DNA from: JBAZTO01 sp041661865
Lineage (GTDB): Bacteria; Planctomycetota; Phycisphaerae; SM23-33
DNA: 38,939 nt
NCBI GenBank assembly: GCA_041661865.1
Contig: JBAZTO010000040.1
Location: forward strand, 1 to 38,939
Direction of reading: 5' to 3'
Part shown: in pieces, positions 23,684 to 31,936 of the stretch
How the letters are laid out: every line of letters starts with the position of its first letter
Numbering within the stretch: the stretch's first letter is position 1
Made by a program: the position numbers and the translations under genes
Notes under the pieces: model-generated
What the model was told of the DNA's origin: nothing
The model's database searches: none
Seen by the model: the letters and a program-made list of their open reading frames with translations, nothing else

Positions 23684-25192
23684 TCAACGATCCTTGACGA
23701 CGTAGTATAGTGAAGAGTCCGCCTTCTGGTCGTCAAAATCCTTCTCGTCCAGTTCCGGTTTTTCCGGGCGGACTCCCACGGCGATTCTGCCGATGGGATG
23801 TCGGCCGCCCTTGAAGTAGTTCGTGATGGCCAGCCGCACGCTGGGCACGTTTCCCGCCGGGTCCAGAATGGCCAGCGCGACAATATACCGGCCGGCGGGC
23901 AAGGCCGGCGGAAGGCTGAATTGGCCACGAACTTTTGTGGGCGCCGCGGGAATGTCGTAGTCGATCCCGGTGTCCCACTTGAAGCTGCCGACCTTGCCGT
24001 TGGGTAGAAGAACCGCCCGGCCTTTTCCGATGTCCGAGAAGTTCCCCGGCATCCAGGAGCGAATATCCAGATCCTTGAAGGTGTCCTTCCAGACCGGCTG
24101 GCGGGTATTGTGATCGAGCAGGCTGACTTCCACCGGCCAGTTGTAGTAGAAGGGCGCCGATCCGACGTTGCGGACGATGAAGGAGACGTCCAGTGGCCCG
24201 CCCGGCGAAACCTGGGCGGGGTACCGCACCTCGTCGAGCACGAAGCGATAGCCGAAGGTCTTCTGCACCCGCTGGGCGTTGGCAGTTTCCACCGGATCGT
24301 TGGGATCGAAGCCGATCCAGCCCAGCATGCTCCAGTGCCAGCGGCGAATGAGTCGCACGAGGTTGTCGCCGCGGTCGCGAACGACCGACTTGAGCGGGCC
24401 TCTTTCGCCGGCGAAATTGGGATCGTTGGGCGTCATCTCGCCGCCGCGGGGGGCGTACTTCCAGGTGTCCGCCAGCGGCCCCTCCAACTGTGCCACGTGC
24501 TTGCCCAACTGGCCGCCCTGGCCGAAGCAGTCGATATGGAGCCCGAAACGATAGTCAACGAACCGATTGGGCTCGCCCCCCGCAGCCATCACGAGCTTGT
24601 TCTTGAAGCTGGCCGTGAACGCGTCGCCCATGACCTTCTGGATCTCCGGGCTGGGGACGGGGTGATGATGCTCGCCCCAGGCCCCGATGAGGGCCATCTC
24701 GACGAAGGCCACGCGCGGGTCGTTGTCCCACGCCGCGCCCATCTTCTGGATGATCCCAGCCAGGCGATTCTTGAACTTCTCGCTCTCCCAGTCGCGGACG
24801 ACCATGTCCCTCGGCCAGTGGGATTGAAAAATCGCGTATTCAGCCTCGCCGCCACCGGTGCCCATGGGCCACTCGAGAAAGACACGCGGAATGACCTTGG
24901 CATTGTACTTGGCGATTCCGCTCCAGTTCTTGTTGGCGTAGTCCACAAGCTTGTCCACGCCATCGGCGGCCGAGTCCTCAATCTGGTACCAGGGCACATA
25001 GACGCGTTCTAACGAGCAAAACTCGCTCGTGGGCTTGCCGATGAAGCCCTTGAGCGGATTGCGGAAGGCCTGTGGGCTTTCCTTGGGCCGGATGACGACC
25101 TGGGCAACCTGACTGCCACCGTCGGCCGGGGCCAGAGCAGGCAACAGGATGGCGGTCAGTGCGACCAGAGCCAAGATAGCCCAGCGGTTCAT
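23684..25192 (-). CDS. Exported DUF4832 (DUF4874) protein, glycosidase-like
   Basis: 502 residues from the ATG at 25192, which has GGAGAG 6 nt before it; a 9-residue basic extension was rejected. Signal peptide MNRWAILALVALTAILLPALA. The N-terminal half resembles DUF4874: NPLKGF, then Glu-Arg-Val-Tyr-Val-Pro-Trp and barrel-like segments. From about 300 the C-terminal part matches DUF4832, with a beta-sandwich (GPLDVSFIVRNVGSAPFYYNWP). The family looks like secreted glycoside hydrolases with a TIM-barrel. Its position between a GH63-like and a BNR-type gene supports a role in glycan breakdown outside the cytoplasm. Catalytic residues not assigned. Confidence 0.7.
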   Translation of the reverse strand: MNRWAILALVALTAILLPALAPADGGSQVAQVVIRPKESPQAFRNPLKGFIGKPTSEFCSLERVYVPWYQIEDSAADGVDKLVDYANKNWSGIAKYNAKVIPRVFLEWPMGTGGGEAEYAIFQSHWPRDMVVRDWESEKFKNRLAGIIQKMGAAWDNDPRVAFVEMALIGAWGEHHHPVPSPEIQKVMGDAFTASFKNKLVMAAGGEPNRFVDYRFGLHIDCFGQGGQLGKHVAQLEGPLADTWKYAPRGGEMTPNDPNFAGERGPLKSVVRDRGDNLVRLIRRWHWSMLGWIGFDPNDPVETANAQRVQKTFGYRFVLDEVRYPAQVSPGGPLDVSFIVRNVGSAPFYYNWPVEVSLLDHNTRQPVWKDTFKDLDIRSWMPGNFSDIGKGRAVLLPNGKVGSFKWDTGIDYDIPAAPTKVRGQFSLPPALPAGRYIVALAILDPAGNVPSVRLAITNYFKGGRHPIGRIAVGVRPEKPELDEKDFDDQKADSSLYYVVKDR

Positions 25193-25235
25193 TTTGTCTC
25201 TCCTGCGCCGGCAACCCAAGCCTGCCGGACTGGAA

Positions 25236-26501
25236 TCAGAACGCGTCGTCCTTCGACCACATGAGGATAAACATCATGGTGAAGACCGCCGACCAGCCGA
25301 ATCGCGGCGAGCGGACGCCCTTGCCCGTCCGGGAGTCGTAGAGTTCCCAGATGTAGTCTTCATTGCTCAGGCCCCACGACAGAATCAGCTTTCGCCCCGC
25401 ATCGGCGAGGTCGTCGTAACCGTAGAACTTGAGCCCCTTCAGCGCGAAGTAGGCCAGGTTCAGCCAGGTCGGCCCGCGCCAGTAGAAATCACTGCGATAC
25501 TCCGGATTGTCGTAGGCCACGCTGGGCATGCCCGGATGGAACTTGGTCGGGTCAGCCGCCAAGGCTGCCATCTTCGCGGCCCGCTCCGGCGGGGCAATTC
25601 GCGTATAGAGCGGCATGAAGGAGGCCGGGGTCAGCACGTCACTGAAGGTTCCATCATCGCGGAAGCGGTCGGCGTAGGTGCCGGCTGACTCGTTCCAGAG
25701 GCGGTCGTTGATCTGCTTGGTCAGTTCCGCCTCCGCGGCCTGCCATCGCGGGATATCCCCGTGACGTCCAGCACGCTCGGCCATGTACGCCAGGGCCCGA
25801 TAGGCCGTCACCATGTAGCAGTTGAGGTCGATGGCCCAGAGCCGGTAAGCCATCTTGTCCCAGCGGACCGAGTTGTCCCATCCCGACTCGTAACGCGAGA
25901 GCTTGTCGCGGAGGGCTGGATCGGGCGACTCGGTGTCGTAATGCAGCAGGCCTTCCTCGGCCAGTCCCCGGTTGAGGCGCCAATGTGCCTCATACTTGAC
26001 GAACTTGTCGTAGTTGTCCCGCATGAAGGCGTCGTCGGGCGCCAGGCGATCGACAATTGTCGCCGCCCAGGGCATGACCGGAGGCTTACCCTTTTCGCCG
26101 GAGACTTTGCCATTCTCGTAGATGACATCCGGCAGCGCGCCGTTGGGCATTTGGAAGTCCAGCATGATCCGCACCTGGTCGCGTCCCAACTCCGGGTCAA
26201 ACCAGGCCGCCCCGATCGCGTGAAACGCCGCGTCCCAGTTCCAGATGCCGCGATAGACCAGCGGCGTGGAGTAGATGCCCTTCCGCGGATGCCAGGGCAT
26301 GGGGTCGCCGAACTGTTCGGCGGGGCGCATCCACTTGGTCATCTTCGGGCCGTACTTCGCCCACCATCGCTTCCCGTCCTCAACATCCGTCGGCACGACC
26401 GTGTTGTCGCGCAGCGTCTGGACGGCCCGCTGAATGAGGAGAAAATAGTCGGCGGACAGCGCCTGGCGGCAGCGATCCAGGAAGGCGGCTTCGTAGGTCA
26501 T
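25236..26501 (-). CDS. GH63-like (alpha,alpha)6-barrel glucosidase / mannosylglycerate hydrolase-like
   Basis: 421 residues from the ATG at 26501, with AGGAG 9 nt before it; a second ATG 6 bp earlier is also possible. The sequence matches the C-terminal catalytic domain of GH63/MGH-type enzymes: GIWNWDAAFHAIGAAWFDPE, QMPNGALPDVIYENG, ESGWDNSVRWD and the late block YWRGPTWLNLAYFALKGL. Such enzymes hydrolyse alpha-glucosidic bonds in small glycans or glucosyl- or mannosyl-glycerate. No signal peptide is seen at this start, so it would act in the cytoplasm. First gene of a leftward three-gene unit (GH63-like, DUF4832, BNR-type) with gaps of 43 and 45 bp. Substrate not predictable. Confidence 0.75.
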   Translation of the reverse strand: MTYEAAFLDRCRQALSADYFLLIQRAVQTLRDNTVVPTDVEDGKRWWAKYGPKMTKWMRPAEQFGDPMPWHPRKGIYSTPLVYRGIWNWDAAFHAIGAAWFDPELGRDQVRIMLDFQMPNGALPDVIYENGKVSGEKGKPPVMPWAATIVDRLAPDDAFMRDNYDKFVKYEAHWRLNRGLAEEGLLHYDTESPDPALRDKLSRYESGWDNSVRWDKMAYRLWAIDLNCYMVTAYRALAYMAERAGRHGDIPRWQAAEAELTKQINDRLWNESAGTYADRFRDDGTFSDVLTPASFMPLYTRIAPPERAAKMAALAADPTKFHPGMPSVAYDNPEYRSDFYWRGPTWLNLAYFALKGLKFYGYDDLADAGRKLILSWGLSNEDYIWELYDSRTGKGVRSPRFGWSAVFTMMFILMWSKDDAF

Positions 26502-26720
26502 CGTCATACTCTCCTGTGGTTGGTACGTTTGGGCCACGGCCATGTTGGGCTGCGCTCTGGGGGCACGCCCGATCGCTCGCGCCGCGGGCGTGGCATCCTG
26601 ACGGCGACGAAAGGCCCATGATACGTTCTTCTCGGGTGGCAATCAACATCGGCGACGGGCGATTTGCGGGAGGAATGATCGCAATTCTTGCACATTCCCG
26701 TTGCCAGTGGAAAAACTCGG

Positions 26721-26746
26721 TTGGCCAGAGCATATCACCTGGCCAA
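26721..26746. promoter_or_regulatory. Inverted repeat TTGGCCAG-10-CTGGCCAA
   Basis: Perfect 8-bp arms with a 10-bp spacer, upstream of the leftward GH63-like gene. It could be an operator (dimeric repressor) or a second hairpin following the neighbouring terminator. Not matched elsewhere in the window by eye. Confidence 0.3.
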
Positions 26747-26754
26747 TAAAAGAA

Positions 26755-26781
26755 CTGGAACCGGCTTATGTCCGGTTCCAG
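26755..26781 (-). terminator. Intrinsic terminator, leftward
   Basis: CTGGAACCGG, 7-nt loop, CCGGTTCCAG: perfect 10-bp stem. Read leftward it is followed by TTCTTTTATT, a T-tract. It terminates transcription coming from the direction of the gene debris at 26782-26958, for which it is the natural end. Confidence 0.65.
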
Positions 26782-26958
26782 TCGTTGCCCAGATGCCCCA
26801 AAAGGAGGTCGTAAAAAGGCATCCGGCGGTCTCGTTGTCCGTAATGGGCTGAGCGTCGTACCGCGTCCGGTCGTCAAGAATCTTCCCGGTGTTCGTGTAA
26901 CAGTCACCGTCCTGATCGCCGTTAACGCCAGCGGCCACCACATTCACGCCGTCGGCAT
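26782..26958 (-). pseudogene. Leftward coding remnant, unidentified
   Basis: Read leftward, the frame gives ADGVNVVAAGVNGDQDGD, then CYTNTGKILDDRTRYDAQP, with codon use similar to real genes here. A neighbouring frame gives MPFYDLLLGHLGNDWNRT and a stop just before the terminator. This suggests the 3' end of a gene with a frameshift, cut off on its upstream side by the AT-rich DNA. The parent family is not recognised. Confidence 0.35.
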
Positions 26959-27498
26959 TCTGTCAGCCCAGCATGCTTAACCTATATAGTACTCTAACCG
27001 AGCCACCATGTTTTGTCTAGCAAATTTGCGTAAGTTCTCGCAATATTTTTTATCTTGTTGGTGCTGATAGCCCAGTTTTTAGTAATACACACAATCCTGC
27101 GTCAACCGAATTATGGGAAGATTCTCCGTACAATAGAAACTATAAATATTTAAAATAAGTATACTTAGTGTATATGCGAAAGATATATGTGCAAGAAGAG
27201 ATCGGAGGTTAATTCTGACCTTTATGTTGCCGGAAACTGCCGCAAATGAATACATGCGACGGAGAAAAAATATCCAGTGATTTCGGATATAACAGCCAAT
27301 TTCGGGCAGATCTGCCGACATTTCAACCCCAAGCCTGCGGCTTTGGGCGGCTGGTCATGCGATACATACCTGCCTCAGGTGTATCCATCCGCCTATCGCG
27401 CAGGGCCACCAGGGCGTACAGTGACCGGCGTCAGGGCGCATGCGGCCGTTGCCGACGTGCCGGAGGGATTCCTCCCGCCATCGCGGCCCGTAGGCCTC

Positions 27499-27527
27499 TT
27501 GCAATCGAATGCTTGCTTTGCGATAGT
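27499..27527 (+). promoter_or_regulatory. Weak candidate promoter of the sugar operon
   Basis: TTGCAA (27499-27504), 17-nt spacer, GATAGT (27522-27527); four of six matches in each box. Transcription would start near 27534, about 47 nt before the GH31 ATG. Confidence 0.25.
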
Positions 27528-27580
27528 ACGGGCCGAAGTGGACCCAACAGGCAAGATCGATCTTGCGCGAGGATTGGCTG

Positions 27581-29611
27581 ATGGCTAGGCGGGTATCATC
27601 TGAGGACGGGCGCATCATCTGGCGCAAGTACGATCTGACCCTGTGGGTCGAGCCGTGTGGGCCCAATGCCGTACGCATCCGCGCGACGCGCAATTCGCAG
27701 ATGCCGCCCGATTCCGGGGTTCTGCTGGCCCCCCAACCATGCACAACCGACATCCTGTGCGCGGGCGGCGAGAGCTCCAGCGGCAACTTGACCACCGGCA
27801 TCAGCGACCTGGCGAAGTTGGGCCAGCACATGGACGCCAGGCTGGTCAACGGTGAACTGACGGTAGAGCTGAGCGGCGGGGCCCTGTGCTTCCGTCGCAG
27901 CCGCGACGGCGCTGTGCTGCTGCGTTCCCAGGGATTGATCACATGCGCCGGCGACAGCCAGGGCTTCACCGGGGCGTTTTCCTCGCGCGGCGGCGACCTG
28001 TGGAATCTCCAGGCCGACTTTGAGGCTTGCGCGGACGAACGCTTCTGCGGCCTGGGCCAACATCGCCACGGCCTGCTGGATCAAAAGGGATGCGTGCTGG
28101 ATCTCTTCCACCACAACTGCGAGATCAACGTTCCCTTCGCCGTTTCCAGCCGGGGGTACGGGTTCATCTGGAACAACCCTTCCGTCGGGCACGTGGAACT
28201 GGCCCACAACCGCACCCGCTGGGTGGCGGAGGCCTGCCGGTCGCTGGACTACGTGGTCATTGCCGGCGAGACCCCCGCCAGCATCGTCCAGCGATATGCC
28301 GACATCACGGGGCATGCCCCGGTGCTGCCCGAGTGGGCGGCGGGCTTCTGGCAATGCAAGCTGCGATACAAGACCCAGGACGAACTGCTGCGCGTCGCGC
28401 GCGAGTACAAGCATCGCGGCCTGCCGCTGTCGGTGATTGTCATTGACTTCATGCACTGGCTGCATCAGGGCGACTGGAAGTTCGACCCGGAAGACTGGCC
28501 CGACCCCTCCGCAATGGTGCGAGAACTTTCCGAAATGGGCGTGCGGGTGATGGTGTCGGTCTGGCCGACGGTGAACAGGGAGAGCGAAAACTTCGCCGAG
28601 ATGCTCCAGGGCGGCATGCTGGTGGGGGCCGAGCACGGCGTGCCGGTCATGCTCTCGTTCCATGAACCCAAGAACCCGCATCGCGTCTTCCTGTACCTGT
28701 CCGATCCGACCCATCCCGCGACGCGCGAGTTCATCTGGGACAAGATACGTCAGAATTACGTCAAGCACGGCATCAAGACGTTCTGGCTGGACGCGATCGA
28801 GCCCGAGCTCATCACGCATTTCCCGGATTTTGAGAACATGCGGTACCACGAGGGGAGCGCGCGAGAGATCGGCGGCCTGTATCCGTGGTATCAGCAGAAG
28901 CTCTTCCATGACGGCCTGGCCGCCGAGGGCGAGACGGAGATTGTCACCCTGGGGCGCAGCGCGTTCCTGGGCAGCCAGCGGTTTGGCGCCGCGGTGTGGA
29001 ATGGCGACATCCAGTCCTCCTTCGAGGCGCTGGCGTTCTCCGTGCCGGCCGGCCTGAACATGGCGATGTCCGGCATTCCCTGGTGGACGACGGACATCGG
29101 CGGCTTCTGGGGCGCGGATATCCAGTCCGAGTATTTCCGGGAGCTGGTCGTTCGATGGTTCCAGTACGCCGCGTTCTGCCCGCTATTCCGGCTGCACGGC
29201 GACCGCAGGGGCGGCGACAACGAGGTGTGGAGTTTCGGCGAGCAGGCCTACGCGATCATTCAGCAGGTCCTGGCGATGCGCGAGCGGCTCCGGCCTTATA
29301 TTATGGAACAGATGAAGACCGCGGCCCGGACGGGACTGCCGCCCATGCGCCCCTTGTTGCTGGAGTTTCCCGGCGACCCGGCCTGCTGGGACGTGAAGGA
29401 CCAGTTCGCCTTTGGCAGCGACATCCTGGTTTGCCCGGTTACGCGGCAGGGCGCGACGAGTCGGCAGGTCTATCTCCCCTCGGGCGTTGATTGGGTGGAC
29501 GCGTTTACCAAAATCGTGTATGACGGCGGCCAGACGATCCAGGCCGATGCGCCGCTGGAGCGGATTCCGTTGTACGTTCGGAAGGGCGTTGACCTGCCCA
29601 TTTATGGATGA
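27581..29611 (+). CDS. Glycoside hydrolase family 31 (alpha-xylosidase/alpha-glucosidase type)
   Basis: 676 residues from the ATG at 27581 with GAGGA 7 nt before it. An N-terminal beta-sandwich is followed by a TIM-barrel. The GH31 nucleophile is Asp404 in FWLDAIEPE, and the acid/base is probably Asp476 in VWNGDIQSSFEALAFS. The conserved block PWWTTDIGGFWG follows, then RLHGDRRGG. The WLD-x-x-E pattern and the HWLHQGDWKFDPEDWPDP segment are typical of the alpha-xylosidase branch, but alpha-glucosidase, alpha-galactosidase or a sulfoquinovosidase-like role cannot be excluded. No signal peptide, so it acts on imported oligosaccharides. First gene of a six-gene operon (18-bp gap to the aldolase). 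Confidence 0.9.
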   Translation: MARRVSSEDGRIIWRKYDLTLWVEPCGPNAVRIRATRNSQMPPDSGVLLAPQPCTTDILCAGGESSSGNLTTGISDLAKLGQHMDARLVNGELTVELSGGALCFRRSRDGAVLLRSQGLITCAGDSQGFTGAFSSRGGDLWNLQADFEACADERFCGLGQHRHGLLDQKGCVLDLFHHNCEINVPFAVSSRGYGFIWNNPSVGHVELAHNRTRWVAEACRSLDYVVIAGETPASIVQRYADITGHAPVLPEWAAGFWQCKLRYKTQDELLRVAREYKHRGLPLSVIVIDFMHWLHQGDWKFDPEDWPDPSAMVRELSEMGVRVMVSVWPTVNRESENFAEMLQGGMLVGAEHGVPVMLSFHEPKNPHRVFLYLSDPTHPATREFIWDKIRQNYVKHGIKTFWLDAIEPELITHFPDFENMRYHEGSAREIGGLYPWYQQKLFHDGLAAEGETEIVTLGRSAFLGSQRFGAAVWNGDIQSSFEALAFSVPAGLNMAMSGIPWWTTDIGGFWGADIQSEYFRELVVRWFQYAAFCPLFRLHGDRRGGDNEVWSFGEQAYAIIQQVLAMRERLRPYIMEQMKTAARTGLPPMRPLLLEFPGDPACWDVKDQFAFGSDILVCPVTRQGATSRQVYLPSGVDWVDAFTKIVYDGGQTIQADAPLERIPLYVRKGVDLPIYG

Positions 29612-29629
29612 CTTTTTTCCGGAGTTTCG

Positions 29630-30523
29630 ATGACAACCTCTCAGATCGTTCAGACCGCGTTTCTTCGCCACAAGGCTGTGCCCGGCTTCAATATTCCTTA
29701 CCTGCCGATGATGGAGCCTGTCGTGCGTGCCCTGCGCGACACCAACAGTTTCGGCCTGATCATGGTGGCCCGATTGGAGTGGGTGAAGTTCCAATCTGGC
29801 AGCCTGGAGGCCATCTGCAAGGAGTACGGCCGCGTCAAGGACGAGCGCCATACGCGCCTCCACCTGGATCACGTGCCGGTCATCGACGAGGATAACAATC
29901 GCGTCGATTACGAGGAGGTTATCGCGCGCGCGATTGCCGCGGGATATCAATCCGTCATGGTTGACGGTTCGCGCCTGGGCCTGGCGGAGAACATCGCCTG
30001 CACCCGGCGGATCGCGGAATTGGCCCATGCGGCCGGGATTCCGGTCGAGGGCGAACTGGGCGCGGTGATGGGGCACGAGGCCGGCCCCTTGCCGCCCTAC
30101 GAAGAGCTGTTCGCCTCCGGCAAGGGTTTCACCGATCCCGACGAGGCGCGGCGTTTCGTGCAGGAGACGGGCGTGGATTGGCTTTCGGTCGCCATCGGCA
30201 ACGTCCACGGCGCGGTCTCGGCGGCGACCAAGGGGCTCAAGAAGGTCCAGGCCCGGCTGAACATCGATCACCTAGGCAGGATCAGGCAGGCGGCGAATGT
30301 TCCGCTGGTGCTTCACGGCGGGACGGGCATCTCCAAGGACTACATCATGCAGGCCGTCGCCCAGGGCGTGGCCAAGATCAACGTGGCCACGGCCATCCGC
30401 CAGCCTTACGAGCAACGGATGAACCAGTCGATTACCCTGGCCCAGCAGGCGGTGTACGAGACCATGCTGGGGATTATCCGCGACGAATTGGAATTGGCGG
30501 GCACTGCGAGCCTGTTCAACTGA
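29630..30523 (+). CDS. Class II (zinc) fructose/tagatose-bisphosphate-type aldolase
   Basis: 297 residues. Cleaves a ketose phosphate into two three-carbon units, or larger and smaller parts for other substrates. All key residues of the class II FBA/GatY/IolJ family are present: catalytic Asp80 and metal ligand His81 in LHLDH, GELGAVMGHE (141-150), His193 in GNVHG and His229 in VLHGGTG. Which ketose phosphate is used cannot be told. Located between GH31 and isomerase genes (18 and 12 bp gaps), it likely acts on the product of the isomerase and kinase of the same operon. Cytoplasmic. Confidence 0.88.
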   Translation: MTTSQIVQTAFLRHKAVPGFNIPYLPMMEPVVRALRDTNSFGLIMVARLEWVKFQSGSLEAICKEYGRVKDERHTRLHLDHVPVIDEDNNRVDYEEVIARAIAAGYQSVMVDGSRLGLAENIACTRRIAELAHAAGIPVEGELGAVMGHEAGPLPPYEELFASGKGFTDPDEARRFVQETGVDWLSVAIGNVHGAVSAATKGLKKVQARLNIDHLGRIRQAANVPLVLHGGTGISKDYIMQAVAQGVAKINVATAIRQPYEQRMNQSITLAQQAVYETMLGIIRDELELAGTASLFN

Positions 30524-30535
30524 CGAGGTGAAAAC

Positions 30536-31936
30536 ATGAAACCGGTTACGTTTGCGATCTATTTCGGAAACCGCGGTTTTTTCCCAGAAACCCTCATCGC
30601 CGGCGCGCGAAAAGAGATGTCGGCCGTCCTCGACCGCCTCGGCTACCGCTCGATCATGATGAAGCCGTCAGCCACCCGGTTCGGCGCGGTGGAGACGCCC
30701 GAGGAAGGGCGGCGGTACGCGAAGTTCCTGGAAGACAACCGCGGCAAGTTTGACGGCGTGATTCTCTGCCTGCCCAACTTCGGCGACGAGACGGGGGCCG
30801 TGGCGGCAGTCCAGGACGCCGGCGTGCCGATCCTGATCCAGGCGTATCCCGACGAACTGGACAAGATGGGCTTCTCCCAGCGCCGCGACGCCTTCTGCGG
30901 CAAGTTCTCGGTGATGGACGTCTTCTGCCAGTACAACATTCCGTTTACGACCTTCAAGCCCCATACCGTGCATCCAGCCAGCGGGGACTTCGCCCAGCAG
31001 GTCCACGCGTTCGCCGGCGTCTGCCGAGTGGTCGGGGCGATGAAGCGGCTGACGGTCGGCGCCATTGGCGCGCGCACGACGGCGTTCAAGACCATCCGTT
31101 TCGACGAGCTGGCGCTGCAGCGCCACGGCGTGACGACCGAGACGCTGGATTTGTCGGAGGTATTCATCCGCTTCAAGGACGTCAAGACGCGCGGCGAGAG
31201 CTTTGTTGCCAAGGCCAAGCGACTGAAGGATTACACCCGGTGGACCGGCGTGCCCAGCGATCGTTTCGAGCGGCTGGTGAAGCTGGCCGTGGTGCTGGAT
31301 GACATCGTGCGGGATTACACCCTCGACGCCGTCGCGCTGCGATGCTGGATCGAGCTGGAGAAGGAACTGAAGGTCTCCCCCTGCGTGCTGCTGAGTGAGA
31401 TGAATGATCGGCTCATCCCCGCGGCGTGCGAGTTGGACGTCTGCAACGCGGTGGCCATGACCGCCCTGTCCAAGGCGTCCGGCCAGCCAGCCACCTGCCT
31501 GGACTGGAACAACAATTACGGCGACGACGGCGACCGGTGCATCCTGTTCCATTGCGGGCCGGTGCCGCAGAAGCTGATGACCGGCAAGGGCCAGGTCATC
31601 GACCATCCCATGTTCGCCAAGGCGCTGGGGGCCGGGTGCGGCTTCGGCTGCAATGTCGGCAGGATCGCCCCTTCGCCGATGACCTTCGCCAGCACCAAGA
31701 CCCAGGACGGCAAGCTGTACTACTACCTCGGCCGGGGCGAATTCACCGCCGATCCCATTGCCGAGGACTTCTTCGGCTGCGCCGGCGTGGCCCACATCGA
31801 CGGGCTTCAGGACAAGCTCCAGGCCATCGGCCACCAGGGCTACCGACATCACGTCGGCGTGACAGTCGGCCACGTGGACGTGTCGGTGCGCGAGGCGTTC
31901 ACCCGGTATCTCAATTACGAGGCCACCATCCCGTGA
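30536..31936 (+). CDS. L-fucose/arabinose isomerase-like sugar isomerase
   Basis: 466 residues, belonging to the FucI/AraA-related fold (COG2407 type), shorter than E. coli FucI (591). The N-terminal Rossmann-like domains include VILCLPNFGDETGAVA. The metal site is represented by Glu288 (LLSEMNDRLIP) and Asp323 (LDWNNNYGDD), and a C-terminal barrel with HIDGLQDKLQA completes it. It interconverts an aldose and a ketose. Ribosome binding site GAGGTG before the ATG. The stop overlaps the kinase start (GTGA), so the pair is translationally coupled. Substrate could be L-fucose, D-arabinose, L-rhamnose-like or another deoxy or unusual aldose. Confidence 0.78.
   Translation: MKPVTFAIYFGNRGFFPETLIAGARKEMSAVLDRLGYRSIMMKPSATRFGAVETPEEGRRYAKFLEDNRGKFDGVILCLPNFGDETGAVAAVQDAGVPILIQAYPDELDKMGFSQRRDAFCGKFSVMDVFCQYNIPFTTFKPHTVHPASGDFAQQVHAFAGVCRVVGAMKRLTVGAIGARTTAFKTIRFDELALQRHGVTTETLDLSEVFIRFKDVKTRGESFVAKAKRLKDYTRWTGVPSDRFERLVKLAVVLDDIVRDYTLDAVALRCWIELEKELKVSPCVLLSEMNDRLIPAACELDVCNAVAMTALSKASGQPATCLDWNNNYGDDGDRCILFHCGPVPQKLMTGKGQVIDHPMFAKALGAGCGFGCNVGRIAPSPMTFASTKTQDGKLYYYLGRGEFTADPIAEDFFGCAGVAHIDGLQDKLQAIGHQGYRHHVGVTVGHVDVSVREAFTRYLNYEATIP

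Larger units (their letters stand above)
26502..27580. other. 1.1-kb gene-free island between divergent glycan operons, partly AT-rich
   Basis: Contains the leader of the GH63-like gene, an inverted repeat (26721-26746), a leftward terminator (26755-26781), leftward gene debris (26782-26958), an AT-rich stretch (about 26985-27300, roughly 36% GC by my count against well over 60% around it) and the probable leader of the GH31 gene. A 12-bp palindrome TAAGTATACTTA lies at 27156-27167. No intact gene is seen. Confidence 0.55.

Noticed and set aside
27079..27321. Leftward 80-codon hydrophobic frame in the AT-rich island
   Set aside because: No ribosome binding site and composition follows the local AT richness; likely chance.
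27277..27588. Rightward 103-codon frame before the GH31 gene
   Set aside because: No ribosome binding site, overlaps the GH31 start and has no recognisable motif.
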